Under the pieces are notes generated by a model. The model did no database searches. It saw nothing but the letters and a program-made list of their open reading frames with translations, and was not told where the DNA came from. 43,866 nt of DNA from JBLHHI01 sp047614125 (lineage in GTDB: Bacteria > Bacteroidota > Bacteroidia > NS11-12g > UBA9320). Positions within the stretch are counted from its first letter, which is position 1. Each line of letters begins with the position of its first letter. Made by a program: the position numbers and the translations under genes. Shown here in pieces: positions 32,596-41,852 of the stretch. The stretch spans positions 1 to 43,866 of the forward strand of contig JBLHHI010000010.1 of NCBI GenBank assembly GCA_047614125.1, in the 5' to 3' direction.

Positions 32596-32638
32596 GTGGG
32601 GGGATTTGTGCTCTCCCCAACCTCATTCGATAGACCAT

Positions 32639-33588
32639 TTACTCCGGCTTTATAATAAAAAAGCCATCGTCGCCTTCCGCTTGATACAAGGGCATAAAAA
32701 TGTAGCCATCGTACGGAGCGCAAATTGGGCCATCATGATTTTTAGCCAATTCTTCGCCTGCAACAATCTTCTGAAAATTAACATAACCGTGGTGCATAGA
32801 AAATTGTTCTTGTGCTCGGATCTTATATCGGCTAATTAGTTTAAAATGATTATTTCGTGTGGCGAGTTCTTCTTGTAAGGTTTTACGGTGGAAATTAACA
32901 ATGCTCGAATCTAGATTTGGCAAGACCCCCGCCTGATACAAGCTCAGCCAAATAAAGCTTTCATGTTTAACCAATGATTGATAGCTCAAATGCTGGCCGG
33001 CTTCGTACGCCATTCCAACATGCCCCAAATCATTGATGTAGGCGAGGAGGGTGCCATCCAAAAAACCACTCAACCCGGTTATTACCGGCATCGGGAATTT
33101 GGTTATAAAGTTTTGAACCCATTGGCTGTTGTTGGTTACAATAAAGGGTATGGTTGGACTGGAGGTAGTATGCAGATCAATCACAAACAACTTTTCCTTC
33201 GTGTTGGAGATAATCTCTTGCAAATGATTGTAAATCACCGACATCTCGTAATATTCGGTATGCCGAAGATCCAAATTGCCGTAATGCAAGTGGTCGAGAT
33301 TTTCACGCGTCCAAACCCGATTTAAATCTTGGTGTAAATAACGCTGATTCAATCGCAAGGCTTCTAGATTCCCGGCCATTGCAATTGCCGTCCGCGAACT
33401 TCATATCCTGCTGCTTGCACTTCTTCAAAAACCTTTAGTATGGCACCAACCCCGGCATATTCATTTCCGTGCATTCCGCCAACAAAAACAACGGTATTGC
33501 CATCCGAATTGTCGCCAATATCTGCTAATACGCGCTTAACATGCTCGGTTTCATTGAAAATTTCTATGTCAATCTCCTCTGTTCTCAC
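32639..33588 (-). pseudogene. Succinylglutamate desuccinylase/aspartoacylase-like protein gene, frameshifted
   Basis: The two frames form one M14-type AstE/AspA zinc hydrolase. The first (33588 to 33364) carries the zinc motif GGMHGNE; the second (to 32639) carries AMAGNLEALRLNQRY, LNRVW, FVIDLHTTSS (zinc His) and ends GDDGFFIIKPE. They join near 33385-33398, where VRG should run directly into AIAMAGNL; one base has been lost. The family removes acyl groups from amino acids or peptides. It lies downstream of the ligase/CBS pseudogene, and decay of both suggests that a shared pathway was lost. A sequencing error cannot be excluded for this single shift. Confidence 0.8.
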
Positions 33589-33620
33589 TTCATTTTTCTT
33601 AGATCAAGCTTTTTATCGAT

Positions 33621-35733
33621 TTATTTCCCCAAAACATTGGTGTGCAAGAGCACTTGTATGATGTCGCTTTCTGTTATTAAGCCCAATAGATTTCCATCCT
33701 CATTTACCACGGCCAATGCATCATCTCTGGTCGTACCCATTAAACGAATGGCCTCGGCCGTGCTTTGTTGCGATTTAATGGTTGCAAAATCGGTCGACAT
33801 GATGTCGCGAGCAAATTTGGCGCCCTGATCTTTGGATGCGAGATGATGAATTAAGGTATGTGAGTTAATGATGCCCACCAGAAAATGGTCTTCTTTTTCT
33901 ACAGGCAAATGCCGAATGTTCTGCCAATGCATCACACTTACTACCAAGTCTAAGCTGTCGTCTTCATGTACCGTAAATAAATCCGTTTCCATAACCTCAC
34001 TTACTCGCTTAAAGCTCTTATTCATGTCTTCCACTATTGGATTTACATTCTTCCAACGGCGCACCGGTTGGCCCGCATTCTGATTTTCATACAACTTTTT
34101 TGTAACGTGAACGCTAGCTTCATTATTTGTGCTGCCTCTCAGAAGTTCACCAAAGTTGTTCGAAATCCATGCCGCGCCATTCTGTTTTTTCTTAAGTCTC
34201 CCTTCAAAAATGCCCATTAATCGGTTGATGTCTTCTGTATTAACCTTCATTCTAAGGCCTTAATGGCCATTGAAAGCAGTTCTTTTTCTAATAACTTTTT
34301 TGCAGAAATACTCTTTCCAAACCGGTTGAACTGAGAATCTAAACAGTTGCGTGCGGCCTTGTAGAAGTTAAATCGCACCTCCTCAAAGGGCATGCGCTTT
34401 TGAATGTTCTTATACTCTTCAGGCATTCCCTTCATCAATCCAAGCCAAAATGCAGAATTAGCCATTTCGTCCGCAACTGTTGGTCCACTGGGGATGTATC
34501 TATTTTCGATTCGAAGGTGCGGAACACCTCCTGCAGAGCCATAACACGCTCGATTCCATTTGTAAACCGTTCCATTGTGCAGATTCAGTGCCGACAGTTT
34601 TGGAATCTCTCCGCGATTTAAAACCGACATTGAATCTTCTCCTACATTGCTCGAAAACAGGAGATTAAATCTCGATACATTGTCTTTGTAAAGATCCGTA
34701 ACATCATTGTATATCCAGTCTTTGCCAAATGAAACTCGAGGTTCTTTACTTCGATGCAAGGCCTTGGCATTTCGGGTATCAAAGCTTTGTTGGAATAGGG
34801 CAATCCGAGTTTCATTCCACAAACGCTTGCCCATGAGCAACGGCGAATTAGCAGATAACGCCAATACAGGCCCCGCAATCATTTGCGCCCAATTGTATTG
34901 CTCCACAAACTCGTCGGGTTCTATTTGTAAATGAACTTGAAAGCTCGTGTTGCAGGCTTCAAAAAGTATGTTTGGATGGTTTTTAATTCATCTTTGCCAA
35001 TAATGTTCACCTCAAAATCGCCACCACGTTGTTCCCGCATTATATCGTTGAGCGACTCATATCAAATGTTCGGTGTCATGTACTCAAAATGCAGGAAATC
35101 TTTCGACAGGGTAGGGGCTATGCCGGTAAGAAGAAATTTTGTATCGTGCCGATCCGCCACTCTTCGGCCTTTTTCAAGAAGTAAGATGAGTTGGTTTTTC
35201 AGCCGTTCAAAGCAATTGCCAGTAAACTCAAAGGGATCTAAGTTTATTTCTAAATTAAATCGAGCAATTTCCGTAGTGTAATGTTCCTCGTTAATTTCAG
35301 CCAACAATTCCATGCTATTGGTTGCCGGCTTCCAATTTTGGTCTAATAGAACAAGCTCTTGTTTGGCGCCAATGCGAGAAATACCGCTTTAAAAAGCTTA
35401 TTCTTAAGCATGTACTCAATGGCTTTAAACCTGATTTCGATTAATCTTTTAAAATTCAGATTTGTATAGAACCCAAGTAGTGAGGCGAAAACAGGAAGGT
35501 TTATGTTTATAAACCGACTGATTTCAACGAAGCTAATAGGGTTTTATATACAAAAGTCCGCTTTACACCTTTGAAAAGCGATTTTCATCGTAAAAATTAC
35601 TCGAAAGGGCCCGCCCTGTCTTCGCAATTTTTACTCGAAACTCACTGTCCACAAGCGTTCTGAATTCAAAAGATGAATCGAACTCAGGTTTTAATATCAC
35701 TTAATAAGTGGCTTGTAAAGTTTCTTTTTTCAT
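33621..35733 (-). pseudogene. Glutamate-cysteine ligase-like/CBS fusion, multiply disrupted and split by MITE copy 3
   Basis: Pieces in three frames make one gene. From the 5' end: a start at 35733 with LYKPLI; DIKAIEYML after removal of the element; IGAKQELVLLD, then YTTEIARFNLEINLDP; a TGA at 35062-35064 where MTPNxRYE is expected; RGGDFEVNI; FEACNTSFQVHLQ in a shifted frame; YNWAQMIAGP through HLRIENRYIPSGPT to 34247; then, in another frame, the GCS2 C-terminus (INRLMGIFEGR, GAAW) followed by two CBS domains (about 33624-34010). Lesions: shifts near 35725-35730, 35699, 35388-35390 (A-run), 34980-34984 (A-run) and 34247-34250, one nonsense codon and one insertion. The family is an ATP-dependent carboxylate-amine ligase (GCS2). 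CBS domains bind adenosyl compounds. Confidence 0.85.
35428..35690 (+). mobile_element. MITE-like element, copy 3 (complete)
   Basis: A 263-bp element from AACCTGA (35428-35434) to TCAGGTT (35684-35690), flanked by TTA on both sides (35425-35427, 35691-35693). Ends are imperfect inverted repeats of about 32 bp. The conserved hairpin has arms at 35590-35598 and 35626-35634. The left part shares 'CCAAGTAGTGAG' and 'CGAAAACAGGA' with copy 2. The middle is copy-specific and has its own hairpin, GGTTTAT-GTTT-ATAAACC (35498-35515). Deleting the element plus one TTA joins GATATTA to AAGCCATT, restoring the codons of the ligase pseudogene across the site. The right part, about 130 bp, is nearly identical to copy 1. 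Confidence 0.92.
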
Positions 35734-35813
35734 TCGAATCCGCAAAGCGGTTTACAGCATGTTCTCCCATTATGCTCTTTTTTGTTGGATGCTAAAATAC
35801 TAAATTATACCAC

Positions 35814-38800
35814 TTAATGTGTTGATATATAGTCTAATTCCAAGCCTCTGAGCATGATATTAAACGCCTTTAAGTCGCCTGTCTTAAGTTCTTGATAGGT
35901 TTTGAGCCGATCGTTTATTTCAAGCACCAACTGATTTTTAACAGCAATTGCCTGAGTTGTAGGTGCGTAATTGCCCATGCCAACCAACGAATTTAAATGA
36001 GCAAGCTTGTTGTTTAATTTAATAGGATAATTGATGGGATCTTGAGCACTTTCATTTTGCGTTTGATATAAATCATTTAAAATCGAGTCGAGTTTGGATG
36101 AAAGTTCTTGACCAAATTTGTAAGTTTCGTCGGACTCTTCTTTCAAATTGTATTGATTGGAAACCTGCTTTATAGACTGTATCAAATTCCGCATTTCTTC
36201 TACACTTCGGTTTGTTTCATCTACCTTTTCATTTACTTCTCGAAGAAAAAGAAATTGATTTTCATAGTCGTATTCGGTTGCTTCCGAATTCATATCCATC
36301 TGTAAATCAAAGGAATCAACTTGTTTATCTCCACCACTTTCGAGCGATATGAGATAGGTGCCAGGTGCCGCTCTTGGTCCGCGAACTCCCGCCCACCACA
36401 AGATCATATCGTTGGGCTTAAAGGCATCTTCATACATCAAATCCCAGCTTAAGTAGTTTACCCCTTTGTTAAGCTCCAATTTTTTAACGCCTTTATCCTT
36501 TTGGTCCACGGTCGACCAAGCTGCTGCCACATCGCCAAATGGATCTGTTACCTCAATTCGAATGGAATCGTAGTCCTTTACTTCGTTCTTCAGCCAAACG
36601 GCAAACGACGCTTTTGCTCCACCGGTTAAGGCCGCATTGCTTGTACTTAAAAAGCTGAGGTCCTTTTGAAACAAGGCATTGCCTACGTTTTGCAAGGCAC
36701 TCAGATCATCTATAATATAAAAACCTCTGCCCTGGGTTGCCACAATGAGGTCGTTCTCTTTTAAAGCCAAGTCGGTTATTGGAACCACCGGCAAATTCAA
36801 TTGAAAGCTTTGCCAAGACTGTCCTCCATTGACCGATAGGTACATTCCGGCTTCCGTGCCGGCATAAAGCAGGTCTTTACGCGTCAAATCAGCGCGTATG
36901 GCACGTGCAAAGTGGTTGTTAGGTAAGCCTACTACAATTTGCGTCCAATGCGCTCCGTAGTCGTCCGATTTGTACAAATAGGGTTTTTTATCACCAAGCT
37001 TGTATCGAGTGGCTGCAAAATAGACGGTCGATTTGCTGTGCGGATCTACCTCAATGCAGTTGATTTGGCTGAATTCGGGAAGTTTTTTAGGCGTAATGTT
37101 CGTCCAAGTAACTCCGCCATCTTTCGAGATGTTTATCAGACCATCGTCCGACCCAACATACAGCACCCCTTCTTGATGAACCGATTCGACCGCGGCAAAT
37201 ATGGTACAATAGTATTCTACACCCGTGTTATCTTTCGTAATTGGTCCGCCACTTGCATGCATTTTTGAGGTATCGTCGGTGGTTAAATCAGGACTTGAGA
37301 TATCCCAACTTTCTCCTTCATTATAAGATACATGCAAATGATTACTGGCCGCGTATATCTTGTATTTATTGTGCGGAGAATAGAATACAGGGAAGTTCCA
37401 TTGGAACCGATACCGCTGTTCGATCGCTCCTTCGCCCATCGGGTTGATTGGCCAAACATTAATGCCCCGATTTTCGTTTGTTTCGTGATTGTAACGGGTA
37501 AGGTATCCTCCATAGCTGCCGGCATAAACAACATCGTTGTTTTCTGGATCAATGGCAATGTGTGCGCTTTCTCCCCCAGCGCTGTTTTCCCATCGGCCGG
37601 TTAAGTGGTTTATTCGCAGCGTTGAATTATCCTGCTGTGCTCCATATATGCGGTACGGTGAATGATCGTCGGTAGTTACTCGATAGAATTGCCCAGTGGG
37701 CTGATTGTAATACGAAGACCAAGCATCTCCACCCGTATAACTTACCTGCCCCCCTCCATCGTCGGCAACAATCATTCGAGCATTGTCGTTCGGATCGATC
37801 CATAAATCGTGATGATCTACATGGGGCGTCCGAATGGAGCTAAAGGTCTTGCCTCCATCTTCCGACTTTTCAAACTGAACATTCGTAGTATAAATCACAT
37901 CCGGATTAACAGGGTCGGCGTAGATTCTCGAAAAGTACCAAGCGCGTTGTCGAATCTTCGCTTCGTGATTTACCCGTACCCAGTTCTTCCCATAGTCGAC
38001 TGATCGGTATAATCCACCCTTCGTTTTATGCTCTATCATGCTAAAAACCAGTCCCTTTTGAGCTTTTGATGCAGTAACTGTTATCTTGCCAAGTATTCCT
38101 TCCGGCAAGCCATTTTCTTTGGTAAATACCGTCCAAGTTGCACCACCATCAATGCTTTTGTGCAAGCTCGATCCAGCTCCGCCACTCGAAAAATCGTACG
38201 GCGTTCTGCGCACTTCCCAAAAAGAAGCAAAGAGAATTCTTGGATTGGTTGGATCAAAGGTCACCTCGTTGCATCCGGCTTTATTCGTTGAGTATAAGGC
38301 CTTATTCCAAGATTTTCCGCCATCCTCGGTTAGGTACAAGCCTCTTATCTCGCTGTCTTTGAACAAGTTACCCAATACGGCTGCAAATACGCGATTGGGG
38401 TTTTGTGGATCTATTGCCAAGCGGGTAATGTGAGCCGATTCAGGCAAACCAAGGTAGGTCCAAGTGTTTCCTGCATCCACGCTTCTCCATATTCCAGTAC
38501 CCGAAGAAACATTGCCTCTCAAGGTTTCTTCGCCCAAGCCAACATAAATAACGTTGTCGTCGGAAGGAGCTACAGCAATGCTTCCAACACTTCCCCCAAA
38601 AAAGCCATCGCTGATGTTTTCCCAAGACGAGCCGCCGTTTACGGTTTTCCAAACCCCGCCACCGGTTGTGCCCATGTAAAACAAGTTTCGATCGCCAACC
38701 ACACCACAAACGGCTGCACTTCGGCCACCACGGCTCGGACCCAGACTTCGATATTCAAGATTTCTCAGGTAGATAGAATCTACTTGAGAAAAAGAAGGTA

Positions 38801-38852
38801 ATGCCATGATTAACAACAATATAGTTGCAGTATAATATTTTAAAAATCGCAT
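35814..38852 (-). CDS. Secreted BNR/Asp-box (sortilin/VPS10-like) beta-propeller protein
   Basis: From ATG 38852 the product has 1012 residues; the frame opens earlier but the signal peptide (MRFLKYYTATILLLIMALPSFSQ-like, about 22 residues) fixes this start. At least eight Asp-box motifs are seen (SVDAGNTW, TEDGGKSW, SIDGGATW, SVDYGKNW, SEDGGKTF, SKDGGVTW, SDDYGAHW, SVNGGQSW), giving one or two beta propellers like sortilin/VPS10 or glycosidase-like BNR proteins. The C-terminal 300 residues include a beta domain (RIEVTDPFGDV, PGTYLISLE) and a helical tail. No catalytic residues can be assigned. It overlaps the end of the maf gene by 13 nt. Confidence 0.87.
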   Translation of the reverse strand: MRFLKYYTATILLLIMALPSFSQVDSIYLRNLEYRSLGPSRGGRSAAVCGVVGDRNLFYMGTTGGGVWKTVNGGSSWENISDGFFGGSVGSIAVAPSDDNVIYVGLGEETLRGNVSSGTGIWRSVDAGNTWTYLGLPESAHITRLAIDPQNPNRVFAAVLGNLFKDSEIRGLYLTEDGGKSWNKALYSTNKAGCNEVTFDPTNPRILFASFWEVRRTPYDFSSGGAGSSLHKSIDGGATWTVFTKENGLPEGILGKITVTASKAQKGLVFSMIEHKTKGGLYRSVDYGKNWVRVNHEAKIRQRAWYFSRIYADPVNPDVIYTTNVQFEKSEDGGKTFSSIRTPHVDHHDLWIDPNDNARMIVADDGGGQVSYTGGDAWSSYYNQPTGQFYRVTTDDHSPYRIYGAQQDNSTLRINHLTGRWENSAGGESAHIAIDPENNDVVYAGSYGGYLTRYNHETNENRGINVWPINPMGEGAIEQRYRFQWNFPVFYSPHNKYKIYAASNHLHVSYNEGESWDISSPDLTTDDTSKMHASGGPITKDNTGVEYYCTIFAAVESVHQEGVLYVGSDDGLINISKDGGVTWTNITPKKLPEFSQINCIEVDPHSKSTVYFAATRYKLGDKKPYLYKSDDYGAHWTQIVVGLPNNHFARAIRADLTRKDLLYAGTEAGMYLSVNGGQSWQSFQLNLPVVPITDLALKENDLIVATQGRGFYIIDDLSALQNVGNALFQKDLSFLSTSNAALTGGAKASFAVWLKNEVKDYDSIRIEVTDPFGDVAAAWSTVDQKDKGVKKLELNKGVNYLSWDLMYEDAFKPNDMILWWAGVRGPRAAPGTYLISLESGGDKQVDSFDLQMDMNSEATEYDYENQFLFLREVNEKVDETNRSVEEMRNLIQSIKQVSNQYNLKEESDETYKFGQELSSKLDSILNDLYQTQNESAQDPINYPIKLNNKLAHLNSLVGMGNYAPTTQAIAVKNQLVLEINDRLKTYQELKTGDLKAFNIMLRGLELDYISTH

Positions 38853-39418
38853 AAAACTTGATATAATTTTTGTATGGGCAAGCCCATAACGTTGTAATAG
38901 TCGCCGGTAATGGATGTGATGCCGATCATTCCAATCCATTCCTGAATGCCATACGCACCTGCCTTATCGAAGGGTTTATATTCATCTACGTAGTGGTTAA
39001 TTTCTGCTGTAGAAAGCGCTTTAAATTCCACCTTGGTCACTTCGCTAAAAATGTTTTGTTTGGTTACGCTTCGCACACATACCCCAGTTATCACCTCATG
39101 GCATGTCCCCGACAGCATACCTAACATTGCCTTCGCTTCGGTAGAATCTTTGGGTTTATTTAAAATCTGTTCATTGATAACAACCGTAGTATCTGCAGTA
39201 ATCACAATTTCATCATCCCTTAAGTTAACAAAGGCATCGGATTTTAACTGAGCAAGGTAGGCTGCTACCTCAGAAACTGGTATGTTTGAATCCACAAATT
39301 CATCCGTGGCAATTATTTGGGTTGTAAAATATGGTAATATGTTGGATAACAATGATTTACGCCGCGGAGAAGCAGAACCAAGAATGTATTTATTTCTTTT
39401 AAAATTTGGGCTAAACAT
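38840..39418 (-). CDS. maf: Maf-family nucleoside triphosphate pyrophosphatase
   Basis: A 192-residue Maf protein, which hydrolyses non-canonical or specific nucleoside triphosphates to monophosphates and has been linked to septum formation. The signature is ILGSASPRRKSLL at about 12-24 (Ser/Arg loop), with the catalytic DTTVV in VITADTTVVINEQ and CHEVITGVCV. The C-terminal GAYGIQ and YYNVMGLPI are also conserved. Length is normal. The stop falls inside the 5' end of the BNR-protein gene (13-nt overlap), so both are transcribed together. Confidence 0.95.
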   Translation of the reverse strand: MFSPNFKRNKYILGSASPRRKSLLSNILPYFTTQIIATDEFVDSNIPVSEVAAYLAQLKSDAFVNLRDDEIVITADTTVVINEQILNKPKDSTEAKAMLGMLSGTCHEVITGVCVRSVTKQNIFSEVTKVEFKALSTAEINHYVDEYKPFDKAGAYGIQEWIGMIGITSITGDYYNVMGLPIQKLYQVLCDF

Positions 39419-39482
39419 GTAGATGGGTTCAAATCAAGGGATAATAAAAATTTAAAACAACAAATTTCTATAATTGCAGAAC

Positions 39483-40253
39483 ATGAATATAAAGCTCCAC
39501 AAACCTTTGGTCGTTTTTGATTTAGAAACAACGGGCATCAACGTCTCTCAAGATCGCATCATTGACGTATATTTAATCAAGGTGCAACCTGATGGAGTCG
39601 AACAAACGTGGTATAAGCGCCTAAATCCCGGCATGCCCATTCCCGCCGAAACCTCGGCCATACATGGCATTTACGATGCCGACGTAGTTGGTTGCCCTTC
39701 ATTTAAAGATGTAGCACACGAATTACATCAGTTCATAGGCAATGCAGATTTTGGAGGTTTTAATTCAAATCGATTTGATTTCCCGATGTTGGTAGAAGAA
39801 TTTTACCGAGCGGGAGTTGACTTTGAAACGGAAAAACGGAAGTTTGTGGATGCTCAACGAATATTCCACTTAAAGGAGCCGCGCAATCTTGCGGCAGCAT
39901 ATCAATTCTATTGCAACGAAACGCTCGAAAACGCTCACAGTGCTGAGGCCGATACCCGTGCTACTTGGGAAATCATCAAATCTCAGCTGGACAAATACAC
40001 AGATCTTGAGCCAACGGTAGACTTTCTACACAAGTTTAGTGGGCAGGATGAATTTGTAGACTTAGCCGGCAGAATTAAGCGGAACGACAAAGGAGAGCCC
40101 TGCATAGCCTTTGGCAAACATCGTGGCAAAACCGTTGCATCAATTTTTAAGAAGGAACCTTCGTACTTCGATTGGATGATGAATGGCGACTTCCCCGAAA
40201 ACACAAAACGAGTAATAACCCGACTTCGGTTGGAAATGATTAAGCTTGGTTGA
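39483..40253 (+). CDS. DnaQ-like 3'-5' exonuclease
   Basis: A 256-residue DEDDh exonuclease related to the epsilon subunit of DNA polymerase III. Exo I is VVFDLETTGI (Asp and Glu catalytic), exo II is GFNSNRFDFPML, and exo III is NAHSAEADTRATW (His and Asp). The C-terminal about 70 residues, with CIAFGKHRGKTVASIFKKEPSYFDWMM, form the small extra domain seen in Bacteroidota DnaQ-like proteins. ATG 39483 is preferred over TTG 39474, since 9 nt upstream adds only three residues. hutH starts 1 nt after the stop. Confidence 0.92.
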   Translation: MNIKLHKPLVVFDLETTGINVSQDRIIDVYLIKVQPDGVEQTWYKRLNPGMPIPAETSAIHGIYDADVVGCPSFKDVAHELHQFIGNADFGGFNSNRFDFPMLVEEFYRAGVDFETEKRKFVDAQRIFHLKEPRNLAAAYQFYCNETLENAHSAEADTRATWEIIKSQLDKYTDLEPTVDFLHKFSGQDEFVDLAGRIKRNDKGEPCIAFGKHRGKTVASIFKKEPSYFDWMMNGDFPENTKRVITRLRLEMIKLG

Positions 40254-40254
40254 T

Positions 40255-41733
40255 ATGAATGAATTTAGAATTCTTCCGCTAACCGTAACCGTACAAGAAG
40301 TGGTTACCTGGTGTCAGGAGCGGGTTAAGCTCGAACTAAGTTTAGAAAACATTGCGGCCATTGAGAAAGCACACAACTTCCTACACGATAAAATTCATAG
40401 ATCCACCGAACCCATTTACGGTGTTAACACAGGCTTTGGATCTTTGTGCGATACGGTGATTGATTCGAGTGAATTGCGATCGCTCCAAGAAAACTTACTC
40501 AAGTCGCATGCCTGTGGTATGGGCGGCGAGGTACCGGCGGAAATTGTTCGTATCATGTTGGTATTAAAGGCTTTATCCTTAAGTAAAGGGCATTCAGGTG
40601 TACAGCTCCAAACCGTTAAAAAACTGCTCGGATTTTACAACAGTGATGTACTTCCCGTAGTGTACGAGCAGGGTTCTTTAGGTGCTTCGGGCGACTTAGC
40701 ACCACTGGCTCATTTAGCATTGCCACTTATTGGGGTTGGCGAAGTGTATGCAAAGCATCAAAAACAGTCGGCGGCATATTTGTTGGATCCAGACTACGCC
40801 TTGCAGGCAAAAGAAGGCCTTGCCTTAATTAACGGTACCCAGTTTATGAGCGCCTACGGCGCGTATTGCACCGAGATGGGCATGCGTTTGCTTACATTGG
40901 CAAATCACATTGCCGCTATGAGCGCAGAAGCCTTCGATTGCAGGATCGAACCCTTTATGCCTCAAAGTCATCAAATAAGAAACCAGCTTGGCCAAAAAGA
41001 GGTTGCGGCCTCTATGTATTCGCTTTTAGCCGGAAGTGAAATGCAGGGCAAGCCTAAGAAACATGTTCAAGACCCATACAGCTTTCGGTGCATTCCGCAA
41101 GTTCATGGGGCAAGCTTGGATGTATTAAAGCAGGTGGAACGAATCATAGCAAATGAGATCAACGCGGTAACCGACAATCCCAATATTTTTCCAGACGATG
41201 ATTTGATTATTTCTGCGGGAAATTTTCACGGTCAAGTGTTGGCCATCCACCTTGATTATTTGGCAATAGGATTGGCAGAATTGGCGAATATTTCTGAGCG
41301 TAGAATCTACAAGCTTGTTTCCGGCGAACGAGGTCTTCCAGCCTTCCTAACCCCTAATCCAGGATTAAATTCTGGTTTTATGATTGCGCAATATACTGCA
41401 GCAAGTATTGTTAGTCAGAACAAGCAGCTGTGTACGCCAGCATCGGTCGATAGCATTGTAAGCAGCAACGGTCAAGAAGACCATGTGAGCATGGGGGCAA
41501 ACGCGGCAACAAAGTGTTTAAGTGTATTAAACAACACTATATCAGTGCTTTCTATTGAAATGTTAACAGCTGCGCAAGCCTACGAAATGCGCAGACCGCT
41601 CAAAGGAAACCCAGAAGTTGAGCAGATGTTTGCAACAATTAGAGAACAGGTTGCGTTCATTCAAAAAGATGTTTATCTGCGAGATGAGATGGTTAAGTCC
41701 GCTTCCATTCTTGCAAAAATGTTGCGGCAATAA
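40255..41733 (+). CDS. hutH: Histidine ammonia-lyase
   Basis: A 492-residue aromatic amino acid ammonia-lyase, here histidine to urocanate, the first step in histidine degradation. The self-formed MIO cofactor derives from Ala-Ser-Gly at about 144-146 in GSLGASGDLAPLAHL. Also present are YGVNTGFG near the N-terminus, QDPYSFRCIPQVHGA and the N-terminal-side Tyr loop; VTDNPNIF and NGQEDHVSMG match HutH rather than plant PAL. A start at ATG 40255 is chosen, 1 nt after the DnaQ stop. No hutU/hutI/hutG genes are in view, so the rest of the pathway must lie elsewhere. Confidence 0.94.
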   Translation: MNEFRILPLTVTVQEVVTWCQERVKLELSLENIAAIEKAHNFLHDKIHRSTEPIYGVNTGFGSLCDTVIDSSELRSLQENLLKSHACGMGGEVPAEIVRIMLVLKALSLSKGHSGVQLQTVKKLLGFYNSDVLPVVYEQGSLGASGDLAPLAHLALPLIGVGEVYAKHQKQSAAYLLDPDYALQAKEGLALINGTQFMSAYGAYCTEMGMRLLTLANHIAAMSAEAFDCRIEPFMPQSHQIRNQLGQKEVAASMYSLLAGSEMQGKPKKHVQDPYSFRCIPQVHGASLDVLKQVERIIANEINAVTDNPNIFPDDDLIISAGNFHGQVLAIHLDYLAIGLAELANISERRIYKLVSGERGLPAFLTPNPGLNSGFMIAQYTAASIVSQNKQLCTPASVDSIVSSNGQEDHVSMGANAATKCLSVLNNTISVLSIEMLTAAQAYEMRRPLKGNPEVEQMFATIREQVAFIQKDVYLRDEMVKSASILAKMLRQ

Positions 41734-41852
41734 ATCGAGGGATAAATTAAAGTTCTCAGCTGGGAAACGTACACTTACCTAATGAGATACGTTTATTCCG
41801 ATGGGCTGCAAGAATTACGTCGCGAAGGAGTAATTCGAATTATGGAATAAGG

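Larger units (their letters stand above)
32338..32638. repeat. Intergenic repeat cluster with REP-like palindromes
   Basis: This 301-bp gap has no gene. It holds the palindromes described separately at 32429-32449 and 32547-32572, a short direct repeat, and several GTCACCC/GGTCACCC words (32408-32431). The motifs CCTGAACTCG and CAGGATGAC recur, as in the gap at 26004-26381. Confidence 0.65.

Noticed and set aside
33621..34250. A free-standing CBS-domain protein.
   Set aside because: Its first about 70 residues are the end of the ligase domain, so it is treated as part of the disrupted fusion gene.
1..35690. Possibility that the three repeats are integron attC sites.
   Set aside because: The ends AACCTGA/TCAGGTT do not fit RYYYAAC/GTTRRRY, the copies are many kilobases apart and in both orientations, the genes between are ordinary operons, and 3-bp duplications are present.
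41782..41850. A 22-codon plus-strand ORF after hutH (MRYVYSDGLQELRREGV...).
   Set aside because: Too short to assess, no promoter or ribosome binding site, and no known small protein resembles it.
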